Assembly (NCBI GenBank): GCA_020057225.1
Contig: JAGVGH010000256.1
Span: 1-33,847, forward strand
Reading direction: 5' to 3'
Length of the DNA: 33,847 nucleotides
Source: Desulfobacterales bacterium
GTDB lineage: Bacteria > Desulfobacterota > Desulfobacteria > Desulfobacterales > Desulfatibacillaceae
The notes under the pieces were generated by a model that was given only the letters and a program-made list of their open reading frames with translations, ran no database searches and was not told where the DNA came from. This document shows positions 9,665 to 17,691 of this stretch, in pieces. Every line of letters starts with the position of its first letter. Position 1 is the first letter of the stretch. A program made the translations under genes and the position numbers.

Positions 9665-9790
9665 GACCAGGGAAAGCGGGCGCGCAAGGGGAACCGGCCT
9701 GCAAAGGTGCCGCGCGCCAAGACTCCCCGTAACGCGGACCGCGTCAGACCCTTGCCGTGACGGAGCGCGCCAGGCTGTGGCGGAAGGATC
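9665..9790 (+). promoter_or_regulatory. Structured 5' leader, possible riboswitch
   Basis: The leader folds by eye into a stem, GGCGCG (9679-9684) with CGCGCC (9713-9718). That stem encloses an inner hairpin capped by a GCAA (GNRA) tetraloop at 9701-9704. GGGG (9688-9691) inside the stem could pair with CCCC (9725-9728) outside it. A further short stem, CGTCA/TGACG, lies around 9743-9761. The GNRA-capped hairpin between AACC and a purine-rich junction is loosely like the class I cyclic-di-GMP (GEMM) riboswitch, but the conserved blocks do not match cleanly. Treat it as a structured leader of unknown class. Confidence 0.35.
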
Positions 9791-9820
9791 CGGCGAGCGG
9801 GTGGAAGAGGGTGGATTGCC

Positions 9821-10918
9821 ATGCCAGACAAGTGTGCCGCACGGGATCGCGTATGGGGAAAGACAGCTCTTTTTGGGCTGACCCTTTGCGTGGCGCTTTT
9901 ATGTGCTTCGGCCAGCGCCTTTGCAGCGGCGCCTGTGGCCAAACTGACCGCGTTTTCAGGGCAGGTGCTGGTCCGCATCCAGGGCAACTGGGGCAAGGCC
10001 CCGGCCTTGGGCATGGATCTCTATCCCGAGGACAAGGTGGTGACCCGGCTGGGAACAGCGGTGGTCACTTTCCATGACGGCGGAAAACTGGATATCAACC
10101 AGTGCTCCAACGTGGAAATCCAGCAGTGGGAGGAGGAAAAGGGCTTTTTCACCAAGACCAAGGTTGTAAAGCGCCGCATCTTCCTGTATCTTGGCAAGCT
10201 GGCGTTCCGCTCGGGCAAGGCCGGAGTTGAAAACTCCCTGGGCACGCCCACCGCGGTCTGCGGGTTGCGCGGCACTGCGGGTGTTTTGAGCTTTGGCGCG
10301 GACGGACAGGCGTACATCACCTTCTCCGAAGGCGGCCAGAGTTATTCCATTGGTAATTTCATCCAGGGCGAGGCGCCCGATATTCCTCCGGAGGTGGCGG
10401 ATCTCAACCCTGCCCAAAGGGCCGCGTTTGTGGCCAAGGCGGCGTCGGTGCAGGCTGCCGCGGCCCAGACCATGGTCGATCAGGCCAAGGCATCGGGCAA
10501 TCCCGAGGAGGTGAAAAAGGCCGAGGCCCAGGTGGCGGCGGCTTACGCGTTCGCGGCCCAGAAGGCGGCGGAGGAGGCCCAGGCGGCGGCCACGGTGCTT
10601 ATTCAGAGCAATCCTGACCCGCAGGTGGTGGAGCAGGCCACACGCGCCCGGGACAGCGCGGCGCAGGCGGCCACCCAGGCCCAGGCCGCGGTGCAGGAGG
10701 CTGTCCAGGAAGGCGCCACAGACCCGGCAACCCTTGTGGCCACAGACCCTGCCGCCATCGTCACCATTATCCAGCAGCATCAGGAATCGCAACAGCCCGA
10801 AGGGACGCCGCCCCCGGCCCCCCCCGAGGAGGGCCCCATCTACGAGCCCCCCAGGATAGAGGTCAACGCTCCGACATTTAACGTGGATCCCGAGGACGTT
10901 AAAGAAGCGTCCCAGTGA
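9821..10918 (+). CDS. Secreted FecR-domain protein with Ala/Gln-rich helical tail
   Basis: The 365-residue product starts with a signal peptide (hydrophobic core ALFGLTLCVALLCASASAF, cleavage after about 36). A FecR-type domain covers about 40-175. It is marked by AFSGQVLVRIQGNW, DLYPEDKVVTRLGTAVVTF, a run of lysine-rich strands and NSLGTPTAVCGLRGTAG. In this domain family the repeated beta strands are periplasmic or extracellular and often not linked to iron. Residues 200-300 are a long Ala/Gln/Glu-rich helical, possibly coiled-coil stretch. The tail is proline-rich (PPPAPPEEGP). GAAGAGGG precedes the ATG. It is a single-gene unit with its own promoter, leader and terminator. No sigma factor or TonB receptor is next to it, so a signalling role in iron uptake is unlikely. 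Function unknown. Confidence 0.85.
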   Translation: MPDKCAARDRVWGKTALFGLTLCVALLCASASAFAAAPVAKLTAFSGQVLVRIQGNWGKAPALGMDLYPEDKVVTRLGTAVVTFHDGGKLDINQCSNVEIQQWEEEKGFFTKTKVVKRRIFLYLGKLAFRSGKAGVENSLGTPTAVCGLRGTAGVLSFGADGQAYITFSEGGQSYSIGNFIQGEAPDIPPEVADLNPAQRAAFVAKAASVQAAAAQTMVDQAKASGNPEEVKKAEAQVAAAYAFAAQKAAEEAQAAATVLIQSNPDPQVVEQATRARDSAAQAATQAQAAVQEAVQEGATDPATLVATDPAAIVTIIQQHQESQQPEGTPPPAPPEEGPIYEPPRIEVNAPTFNVDPEDVKEASQ

Positions 10919-10939
10919 TTGGTTTTGGCGCGGGAGTTT

Positions 10940-10971
10940 AAAAAGGCGCCCTTCGGGGGGGGCGCCTTTTT
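10940..10971. terminator. Bidirectional rho-independent terminator
   Basis: AAAAAGGCGCC (10940-10950) pairs with GGCGCCTTTTT (10961-10971) around a C/G-rich loop. The A-run and T-run make it work on both strands, which suits its place between the convergent FecR-domain and phosphoesterase genes. Confidence 0.85.
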
Positions 10972-10991
10972 AATTCGCGCTTACAAACCCC

Positions 10992-11687
10992 TCATTTCCC
11001 GGGGCGGTGCAGGGATACGAGGCCGGTGTCCCGGTCCCAGACCATGCAAAGTCCGTCCGCGAGCGCTCCGCAGGTGACCACGCAGGGCAGGCGGGAGGGA
11101 AGGTTTACCCTGTCCCCGGGCGCGAGGTCCTGGCGGCGCAGCCCCCCGTTGTTGAAAAACGCGAGGCGCGGGGTGTGGCTGTGCCCCCGGAAGAGAACCC
11201 GTTCAGGGTTTTCCTCGAAATACCGGCGGATATGGCGGTCGCCCATGTTCCCAATCATGGCCACCAAGCCCAGCTCACGGGCAAAGGGAAGGGAATGGGC
11301 GAAATCAGCGCCGTCCATGGCGCAGGTGACCGGCAGGTTTCTAAGCCAAAGCAAGGTCGCCCCGCTTACAATATCCTGGGCGCGACCCTCGTGGTTCACC
11401 AGCACATAGTAGTCGTTGTTCCCCTTAAGCGCGATAATCCGGCGCCCTTCCACCGCCTCCCTGCAGGCGTCCGCGGTTCCGGGCGCAAGGGAGTCACACA
11501 CGTCCCCAAGATGCACCAGGACGGTGCAGCCAAGGTCAAAAAGAAACCGCGCGGCCAAACGAATGCTTGAGGCGTCACCGTGGCTGTCGGCCATGATGCC
11601 TATCCTGCGGTGCGCGGACATGTCTTCGACGGGGCGGGACAGGGAGCGCGGGAGTTCCTGTTTCATCGGCTCGGTTGCAGTCGTCAT
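10992..11687 (-). CDS. YfcE-like calcineurin-type metallophosphoesterase
   Basis: This is a metal-dependent phosphodiesterase or phosphatase of the YfcE/MJ0936 type. The motifs appear in order: GIMADSHGD, VHLGDVCD, LKGNNDYY, DFAHSLPFARE (where the family has a histidine-rich loop) and LFRGHSHTPRL. These supply the two-metal site residues. From the ATG at 11687 the product has 231 residues. The conserved core begins at the ATG at 11621 (209 residues), and the frame stays open to 11924. None of the starts has a well-spaced ribosome site, so the N-terminus is uncertain. The gene stands alone and converges on the FecR-domain gene. The physiological substrate is unknown. Confidence 0.85.
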   Translation of the reverse strand: MTTATEPMKQELPRSLSRPVEDMSAHRRIGIMADSHGDASSIRLAARFLFDLGCTVLVHLGDVCDSLAPGTADACREAVEGRRIIALKGNNDYYVLVNHEGRAQDIVSGATLLWLRNLPVTCAMDGADFAHSLPFARELGLVAMIGNMGDRHIRRYFEENPERVLFRGHSHTPRLAFFNNGGLRRQDLAPGDRVNLPSRLPCVVTCGALADGLCMVWDRDTGLVSLHRPGK

Positions 11688-11837
11688 CCTTATCTCATGC
11701 CGGAGCAGGCTCCTTTTATTGGCCGGGCAAAGCGGCCCGGCCGCCAATCCCCAAGGAAACATGACACCACTATAAGGGCTTTCCGGCGGAAACGCAAACG
11801 CCCGCGCGCGCCCGTCAAACGCGCGCGGGGAGCGCCC

Positions 11838-12219
11838 TACACCCGGCCCGGCCACTCCGCGAAAACCAAATGGCACAGAAGCGCCAAGGGAACCACGGCA
11901 AGCACCGCCTTTTTTTCCCCGCAAGGCTCATGTTGTCATACACCCAGGCCGTGGCGAAAAACGGCAGCCCGTAGGCCAAAAGAATCAGCCATACATGGGG
12001 AAAACACCCGAAGGACCAGTCCCACACCAGGGCGCCCGCCAGGTTTAAAAAGGTCTCCACCCCACGCAAAACACGGCCCAGAACGCCGGGATGGAAATCC
12101 TGTTGGACACTCCCGGCACTTTTTTCCCCTTGTCCCTGGAAAGGCTCTTCAACACAATCACATCGAAACGCGCGCTGCTTCGCAAATTTTCATAGCGCTT
12201 TCACACTCGCTTCTGTCAT
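11838..12219 (-). pseudogene. Frameshifted small membrane-protein gene
   Basis: A good ribosome site (GGAGG, 7 bases before ATG at 12219) opens MTEASVKA, which soon hits a stop. The next frame reads ENLRSSARFDVIVLKSLSRD, then a hydrophobic stretch ISIPAFWAVFCVG. The following frame gives VETFLNLAGALVWDWSFG and HVWLILLAYGLPFFATAWVY. After the seven-base A-run (11910-11916) a third shift yields AVLAVVPLALLCHLVFAEWP and a stop at 11838. Joined, these make a protein of about 125 residues with about three membrane segments. Two of the three breaks sit in homopolymers (G4 near 12062, A7 near 11913). I do not recognise the family. Decay is the simplest reading; assembly error at homopolymers is the alternative. 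Confidence 0.6.
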
Positions 12220-12296
12220 TGCCTTTCCTCCCTTGCCGGACGCGCCCGGTGTCTTTTGCTGTTTTCTTCTCCTGTTCTCTTCCCGCGCTCCAAGCA

Positions 12297-12332
12297 AAAA
12301 GGGGAAAGCGCCATCCGGCGCCCTCCCCTTTT
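12297..12332. terminator. Bidirectional terminator downstream of the 1539-residue surface protein
   Basis: AAAAGGGG (12297-12304) pairs with CCCCTTTT (12325-12332), and GCGCC with GGCGC inside, separated by a small internal loop. On the minus strand it ends in a T-run, about 90 bases beyond the stop codon at 12420. Confidence 0.8.
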
Positions 12333-12365
12333 CTCCCGTCATGATGAATTCTCCGGTCTGTCTGT

Positions 12366-12404
12366 CCGGGCCGCTGCCCGGCGGTATTTCCGACAGCGGC
12401 CCGG
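12366..12404. other. Strong hairpin just after the surface-protein stop codon
   Basis: CCGGGCCGCTG (12366-12376) pairs perfectly over 11 bases with CAGCGGCCCGG (12394-12404) around a 17-base loop. No T-run follows. It may protect the 3' end of the message or help the terminator further on. Confidence 0.5.
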
Positions 12405-12419
12405 GTCAGGATTCATTCC

Positions 12420-15400
12420 TTACCGCCTGCGGCGGACCAGAAGCGCAAGCCCGAGAAGGGCCAACAGGCCGAACACCGCCAGCGCGGGCGCGGCGTCCCC
12501 GGAGGACACGGTCCGGATGAGGCAGTCGCTGTCATCCGTTTCATCATCCGTTGTGCCGGTTGTGCCCGTGACGTTGGTCGCGCCAAAGCTGGACAGGTGC
12601 GTTGTCTCAAAGAGCACAAGGCCCGTGTCATCCACTGTGAAGCTCATGGTCTCGCGCACGTACTTGGCCGTCCCGTCGCCCCGCTCGCTCACCAGCATCT
12701 GGATGGAGCCTTTTGCCTTGGAAAGCTGGGAGAAACGCTTGAAGTAGGACGACTCGGGGTTCAGGAAGAGCGGAAGCGTAATGGCCGGAGCGTTGGCCAC
12801 GCGGCCCCTCCTTCCCGCCGCCGTGTAAGGGTTGTACCGCACGGTGGCGCCGTTGTAGGCGCCGCCCTGCATGGTGAATTCCAGCGAGACGCCGCTGGCG
12901 AAGGCATCGCCGCCAAAGGTGTAGTAGCTGAAGTGGGCGGTGAGCTTGTCGCCCGGCGTGAGCGTGACCGGATTGGCGGGCACCGTGTAGGTGTCCTTTG
13001 TCGCGTTGTAGCCCATGGCGTTGGTGCCCGGGGTTTGTGTTTCCTCATAATAGTAGTCATCCACATACAGAAGGTCCGGAGGCAGGGGCGGAATGGAGAT
13101 AGTGACATTCTGCTCCACACCGTCCGCGTCCGGCAGCGTGACATCGAAGGTCGCGCCCTGGATGGGGTAGAATTCCAGTTTGCCCAGGGTTTCGAACTTC
13201 ACGTCCTCGTTGCCATAATAATCCGACCGGAGGTCACGCACCGCCTGGGGCAGGGCGGCCGCAAAGTTGGTGGCGCTGGCGAACACCGTGAAGTTGACGG
13301 TGTAATGGTCCACCAGGGTCGCGCCGTCATAGACCAGGAAGCGCACCACGTGGGTGGTGTCGCCGGGTTTCGGCCTGTCGGCGAGCGCCTGGGTTTCGGG
13401 TCCGCCCAGATTCCAGTCGTAGGAGTAATTCCTGAAAGGCTCGCCCTGCTTGTTCGTGCCTGTGTACCCCTCGGCCGGAACAACGGCGCCCGCGTTTACA
13501 ACATTCACCACAGGCGGCCAGGCCTGGAAGTTGAGGGCCCGGAACTGCAGGTTGAATCCGTTGGCGTCTTTGGTGTGCTTGAACTGCACCCGGCGCGCCG
13601 CGGGATCAAAGGCCGCGTCCGCCACCAGAAGCGCGGTGATATCCGTGTCCGTGCTCAGGTCAATTTCCCCGTCCTGGGTGGTGGGATGCGTCCAGACATA
13701 GGGCTTGTAGTCTTTGGCCAGTATCCGGAGGAAATATTTGCCCGCCTTGAGGGTGATGGTCAAGGGATCCGCCGTGCTCTGGGCGGTCACGACAGCCTTG
13801 TTGGTTGTGGCGTCAAAGACCGTGTACCCGTACACGTCATTGGCAACATAATCGCCCGCCATGTCAACAGTGAGCACATGGGCCTGGTCCACCGGGGTAA
13901 GGGTTCCCATAACGAAGTTCTTGGTAATCTGCGCCGCGTTGACATCAATGCGCGCCTCCGCCATGTAAGGCAGGTAAACAGGAGGCACTGTGGTGTCCAC
14001 CGCGGTCAGCCGGATGCCGTAGGACCTCCAGGGCACGCCAAGGAACTGGTACGTGCCTGCAGCGGCCACAAATGTCTTCACCGCCGGAGAGAAGGGCGAC
14101 ATATCGGCGGCGTTTAAAAGCTCCACCGCCACGTCGGTCGCCGGGTTGGGAATGTAGGTGGCGGAAATGCCGGTAACCGTGCCGGAAACCGTTGCGGTGC
14201 CAATCACCTGGGTCCTGAGGCTGCCCATGTACTTCTTGTCCACATCCAGGGCCGTCTGCACGGTAACCACCGCGGAGCCGGGATTTTCCGCCGTCACGTT
14301 GAAGAGGTTGTCAGTATCCGTGGCGTTGTGATCTATCACGCTCTTGCCTGCCGTGACCGGAGTTTCGGCGGCGGTGATGGTGAGCGGTCCCGCAGTTCCC
14401 CGCGCGCGCATCCTGTACCCTCCTCCGCCCGCGGTAAAGACCGGCGGAATGGAATTGCCCGCCAAATCCTCAGCCACGAGCCGGATGGGCACGTACACGT
14501 CAAAGGTCGCCTGGCTGCTGCCCGCGCCGTCCGTCACGGTCACGGTGTACTTGCCCGCGAAATTCCCTGTGTCCGGGGCGTTGAACTGGAAGGTCCGGCT
14601 GTTCGACACAGGCGTGTAGGGCACCGGGCCGGCCACTGTCCAGTTGTACACTCCATCGCCGCCCAGAGCCGTGTAAATGCCCGGGGAAGAGCCTGCGGGA
14701 ACGGTGATGGGCTGGGCCGGGGCGTTCTGGATAGTCACCGCGCCATAGACGTTGAAGGTGGAGGTGTCCACCACGCCAAGGCCGGTGTCCGTGGCCGTGA
14801 CCGTCACCGCAACCGCCGGAGCCGTGACAGCCACCGTGGGCGCGGTGAAGAGCCCGGTCGTGGCGTTGATGGCGCCCTTGCTGGCGGTCCATGTCACCGT
14901 TCCGGAGCCGCCCACGGTGTTGAAGTCGTGGGACGCTGAGGATTTAATGGCGTTGATTTTGTTGGAGATGCCGAAGGAGACCACGTTGAGGTAGATAACC
15001 GCCCTGTGGACCGGAGTGTAGCCCTGGTTGTCCTCCACCGTGAGGGTGACGACCTGGTCCAGAGCAGCCACATTGGCGGTAAAAATTTTCTGGGCGGGAC
15101 TGGCGCCCGCGGTGAGCGTTCCCACGTTGGGGTTGAGCGTCCAGGTGTAGCCCGCGCCGGATCCGCCGGCCGCGGTGATGGGCACCGTGTTGCTGCCCGC
15201 GATTTTCGGCACGTTGACGGTGTAACCCGTGCCGGTCTGGCCGCTTGCGGTGAGGGTGACAGCGGGCTGATAGATGACAGTGCGGGGGTCGGAGGTGGAA
15301 AGGTTGCCCGCGTTGTCCAGGCCCCGGGCCAGTATGATGTTCGCGCCCTGGACAAGGTTGACCGCGAGGTTCCAGTTGTTGCCGTTTCTGTTGGCCTGTG

Positions 15401-17039
15401 CCCAGGCGCCGTTGTTGATGGAGACTTCCGCCTTGTTCACGCCCGAGCCCGCGTCCGTGACAGTGCCGCTCACTGTGTAGGCGGGAGCGGTCACACCGGA
15501 AAGGGTGTCCGCCGGGACGATGATTCCCCCGTCGGGCTCGGTGGTGTCCGCAGTGAATGCCGTGGTGTTGTTGTAGGCGGCCATGGTGTTGCCCAGGATG
15601 TCCTTGCCGCCGGTGGCGGTGAGCGCCTGGACGCCGTTGACTCCGGCCACGACAATGGTGCCCTGCCACGTGGCGGCCCCGGTCCACCCGCCCGCGACAT
15701 TGTTCCCCCCGCCCCATTGCACGGTGAGGGGCACGGTCTGGTCCATGGTCTCGTTGAACGTCAGGGTGGCCGTGATGTTTCCAGCCTTGTAATAGGTTGT
15801 TTGCGGGGCCAGTGTGAGGTTGGTGACAGAAGGCCCGGTTGTGTCTTTGGTGATGATTGGCCCGGCTGAGATGATGCCCACGTTGCCTGCGGCGTCCGTC
15901 ACCCGGACATGGACAGGGTTCGCCCCTTCGCCGAGGGTGAGGTTGACGCCCCAGTCCGCCGTGGTGGCGGTGGGGGTAAGCATGGCGGCCTCGTAGGCGG
16001 CGTTGCCGTCCCTGCTCACCTGAACCTCGGCCACCGCGCTGCCGGTGCCGTCGGCTGTGCCGGTGACGAGGAAGGCGCCTGTGTTAACGGTGACCGCGCC
16101 GGGGGGCGCCGTGACGGTGTAGGTGGGGGGGGTGTTATCAATGATGATGTTTTTGTTGCCGCCCAGAGACCCTCCCGCGCCCGGGGCGGGCAGGGTGAGA
16201 ACGGCCGCAAGCCCTGTGTCTGTGCTGGTAATGCCGCCGTCATTGAGCGCCAGGGAGTTGGTCGCGGCGTAGTCGAGATCGGCGCTGGTGTCGCCGCTGG
16301 CAACGGTGTAGCTGAAATTCAGCGTATCGTTGCCGGTCATGCCGGTGTAATTCAGCACGGTGGTTCCGGCCCCGGTCTGGAGGGTCAACTGGGGCGTGCC
16401 GGTGACGGTGACGTTCTGGTTGAACTGCACCGTCACAGGAATCGCCTCTCCGGACTTGTACGCGCCGTTGGCCTTGGTGGAGGACACATTGGTCACGGCC
16501 GGCGCGTCAACCACAGTGACGGTGCCGTTGGTAACCTGCGCCTGTTGTCCAGCGCCTGGGGCGTTGACAAAAATTGTGAGCGGTGTGGCGCCCAGCGCCG
16601 CATTGGACTTCACGGAAAAATTCAGCGTGACAAGGTTAGTCGGCAGCGTGTTGGGCCATTGGACGTCCGTGTCCACCCATGCCATTGCGACCTTTTTATC
16701 AGTTGTCGCATCGCCGTCCGCATCGCTGGAGTCAGCGCTGTCGGTTGGCGTGACCTTGGTTCCTCCCTCGTTGAGAAAGTTGGAGTGGGAATTATAGGTC
16801 AAAATATTGGAATTGTAATGGACGGCAAAACCAATACCTGTTGTCTGTGCTCCGTCATCCTGGTTGTAGGTCAGGATTACATCAAAACTTGTGCCTTTTG
16901 CTTTAGTTTGTGTAGCCGGAGAAACGGCAACACGTTGGATGCTTGCCGCAAATGCCGTCGTGGCAAATGCGGAGGCAGTAATTAAAGCCACTGCCAAGAA
17001 AACAAATTTCAAAGGAATTTTTGACGTTGTTTTTACCAT
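12420..17039 (-). CDS. Large secreted cohesin / Ig-like surface protein with C-terminal sorting-type tail
   Basis: The 1539-residue product begins with a signal peptide (to about residue 31). A cohesin-like module follows (about 33-178; TSFDVILTYNQDDG, GIGFAVHYNSNILTY, WVDTDVQWPNTLPTNLVTLN). Next is a domain of the type GAYKSGEAIPVTVQFNQNVT...ASGDTSADLDYAATNSLALN, then several Ig-like or Big-type repeats and a carboxypeptidase-regulatory-like domain (SGTVTGISATYIPNPATDVA). Large beta-rich regions lead to a VLFETTHLSSFG module. The end has an acidic Thr/Asp linker, DCLIRTVSSGD, one hydrophobic segment and RRRR. That tripartite end resembles protein-sorting C-termini of the PEP-CTERM/Synergist-CTERM kind, but I cannot name the class, and no sorting enzyme lies in the window. 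It is probably displayed at the cell surface and may bind dockerins. GGGAG lies upstream of the ATG. The 5' part, coding the cohesin, is lower in GC than the rest. Confidence 0.8.
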   Translation of the reverse strand: MVKTTSKIPLKFVFLAVALITASAFATTAFAASIQRVAVSPATQTKAKGTSFDVILTYNQDDGAQTTGIGFAVHYNSNILTYNSHSNFLNEGGTKVTPTDSADSSDADGDATTDKKVAMAWVDTDVQWPNTLPTNLVTLNFSVKSNAALGATPLTIFVNAPGAGQQAQVTNGTVTVVDAPAVTNVSSTKANGAYKSGEAIPVTVQFNQNVTVTGTPQLTLQTGAGTTVLNYTGMTGNDTLNFSYTVASGDTSADLDYAATNSLALNDGGITSTDTGLAAVLTLPAPGAGGSLGGNKNIIIDNTPPTYTVTAPPGAVTVNTGAFLVTGTADGTGSAVAEVQVSRDGNAAYEAAMLTPTATTADWGVNLTLGEGANPVHVRVTDAAGNVGIISAGPIITKDTTGPSVTNLTLAPQTTYYKAGNITATLTFNETMDQTVPLTVQWGGGNNVAGGWTGAATWQGTIVVAGVNGVQALTATGGKDILGNTMAAYNNTTAFTADTTEPDGGIIVPADTLSGVTAPAYTVSGTVTDAGSGVNKAEVSINNGAWAQANRNGNNWNLAVNLVQGANIILARGLDNAGNLSTSDPRTVIYQPAVTLTASGQTGTGYTVNVPKIAGSNTVPITAAGGSGAGYTWTLNPNVGTLTAGASPAQKIFTANVAALDQVVTLTVEDNQGYTPVHRAVIYLNVVSFGISNKINAIKSSASHDFNTVGGSGTVTWTASKGAINATTGLFTAPTVAVTAPAVAVTVTATDTGLGVVDTSTFNVYGAVTIQNAPAQPITVPAGSSPGIYTALGGDGVYNWTVAGPVPYTPVSNSRTFQFNAPDTGNFAGKYTVTVTDGAGSSQATFDVYVPIRLVAEDLAGNSIPPVFTAGGGGYRMRARGTAGPLTITAAETPVTAGKSVIDHNATDTDNLFNVTAENPGSAVVTVQTALDVDKKYMGSLRTQVIGTATVSGTVTGISATYIPNPATDVAVELLNAADMSPFSPAVKTFVAAAGTYQFLGVPWRSYGIRLTAVDTTVPPVYLPYMAEARIDVNAAQITKNFVMGTLTPVDQAHVLTVDMAGDYVANDVYGYTVFDATTNKAVVTAQSTADPLTITLKAGKYFLRILAKDYKPYVWTHPTTQDGEIDLSTDTDITALLVADAAFDPAARRVQFKHTKDANGFNLQFRALNFQAWPPVVNVVNAGAVVPAEGYTGTNKQGEPFRNYSYDWNLGGPETQALADRPKPGDTTHVVRFLVYDGATLVDHYTVNFTVFASATNFAAALPQAVRDLRSDYYGNEDVKFETLGKLEFYPIQGATFDVTLPDADGVEQNVTISIPPLPPDLLYVDDYYYEETQTPGTNAMGYNATKDTYTVPANPVTLTPGDKLTAHFSYYTFGGDAFASGVSLEFTMQGGAYNGATVRYNPYTAAGRRGRVANAPAITLPLFLNPESSYFKRFSQLSKAKGSIQMLVSERGDGTAKYVRETMSFTVDDTGLVLFETTHLSSFGATNVTGTTGTTDDETDDSDCLIRTVSSGDAAPALAVFGLLALLGLALLVRRRR

Positions 17040-17105
17040 TACCCTTTTCTCCCTATTAAGTGTTTGCCTTGATTTTGGAAAAAACAGAACCTTTGCCTTT
17101 GTTAA

Positions 17106-17630
17106 TCATTGTCCTTTTGCCACTGGAAGAACGAGCTTGTTAGCGATGGAACCATATCCTTCCGCAGCTTTCACAACTTCTGGAGTCAATTCCACCTCGC
17201 CCTCTTTGGTTTCTTTGACTCGAAATTTTAGAACCGCTAAATCTTTTGGCAACTCTGTTCCGGGCCAGCTTTTGGCGATGCTCACCCAGCCAAGGCTGAT
17301 ATAACCTGTTTTCGCCCCTTCCTCGCTATTGCCAAGTGTGGGCTGAACAACCACGTCACCACCGACAAAAAAATTGTCATATCCTTCGAAAATAAGCTCT
17401 TCCTGGCTAAAATGGACTTTGAGAGCAGCCCCGGTCAACTGGTTGTTGCCATCTGTAGCATCATAGACCACTTGAACCTCAAGGGTTTGTCCTGGGACTG
17501 CTTCAACAGCGTTTGTTTTTAAGGAAACCACAATGTCCCCTGCAAATGCCGCGCCGCTGAATACAAGCATCAGCGCTGTTGCAAGGACGGGTATCCCGAG
17601 CGATGCCAAATTAAAGTTCGGCTTTTTCAT
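17106..17630 (-). CDS. Secreted single-cohesin protein
   Basis: The 174-residue product has a signal peptide (ending about residue 30, FSGAAFAGD) and then little more than one cohesin-like beta-sandwich module. Its strands include VPGQTLEVQVVYDATDGN, GAALKVHFSQEELIFEGYDN and SWPGTELPKDLAVLKFRVKE. The SW-PGT-LP-DL-V--F block is shared with the cohesin modules of the genes on either side, so the three are related. GGAGG is 6 bases before the ATG, directly after a terminator hairpin (17642-17674). The gene is visibly richer in A and T than its neighbours. It lacks any anchor, dockerin or enzyme domain, so it could be a free adaptor or cap. Cohesin assignment is by pattern and not by a profile search. 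Confidence 0.8.
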   Translation of the reverse strand: MKKPNFNLASLGIPVLATALMLVFSGAAFAGDIVVSLKTNAVEAVPGQTLEVQVVYDATDGNNQLTGAALKVHFSQEELIFEGYDNFFVGGDVVVQPTLGNSEEGAKTGYISLGWVSIAKSWPGTELPKDLAVLKFRVKETKEGEVELTPEVVKAAEGYGSIANKLVLPVAKGQ

Positions 17631-17641
17631 GGCAATCCTCC

Positions 17642-17674
17642 AAAAAGGCCCCTGGAGGCGCGCTCCAGGGGCCT
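17642..17674 (-). terminator. Perfect terminator hairpin between two cohesin genes
   Basis: On the minus strand a 12-bp perfect stem (AGGCCCCTGGAG with CTCCAGGGGCCT) and 5-base loop are followed by TTTTT. The GGAGG ribosome site of the next gene begins directly after the T-run. There is no room for a promoter in between, so downstream genes depend on read-through or on a promoter inside the upstream gene. Confidence 0.85.
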
Positions 17675-17691
17675 GCGGTGGCGCGCAAGGA

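Noticed and set aside
9821-10918. FecR-domain protein as a TonB-linked anti-sigma regulator
   Set aside because: It has a cleavable signal peptide rather than a cytoplasmic anti-sigma part, and no FecI-type sigma factor or TonB receptor is adjacent.
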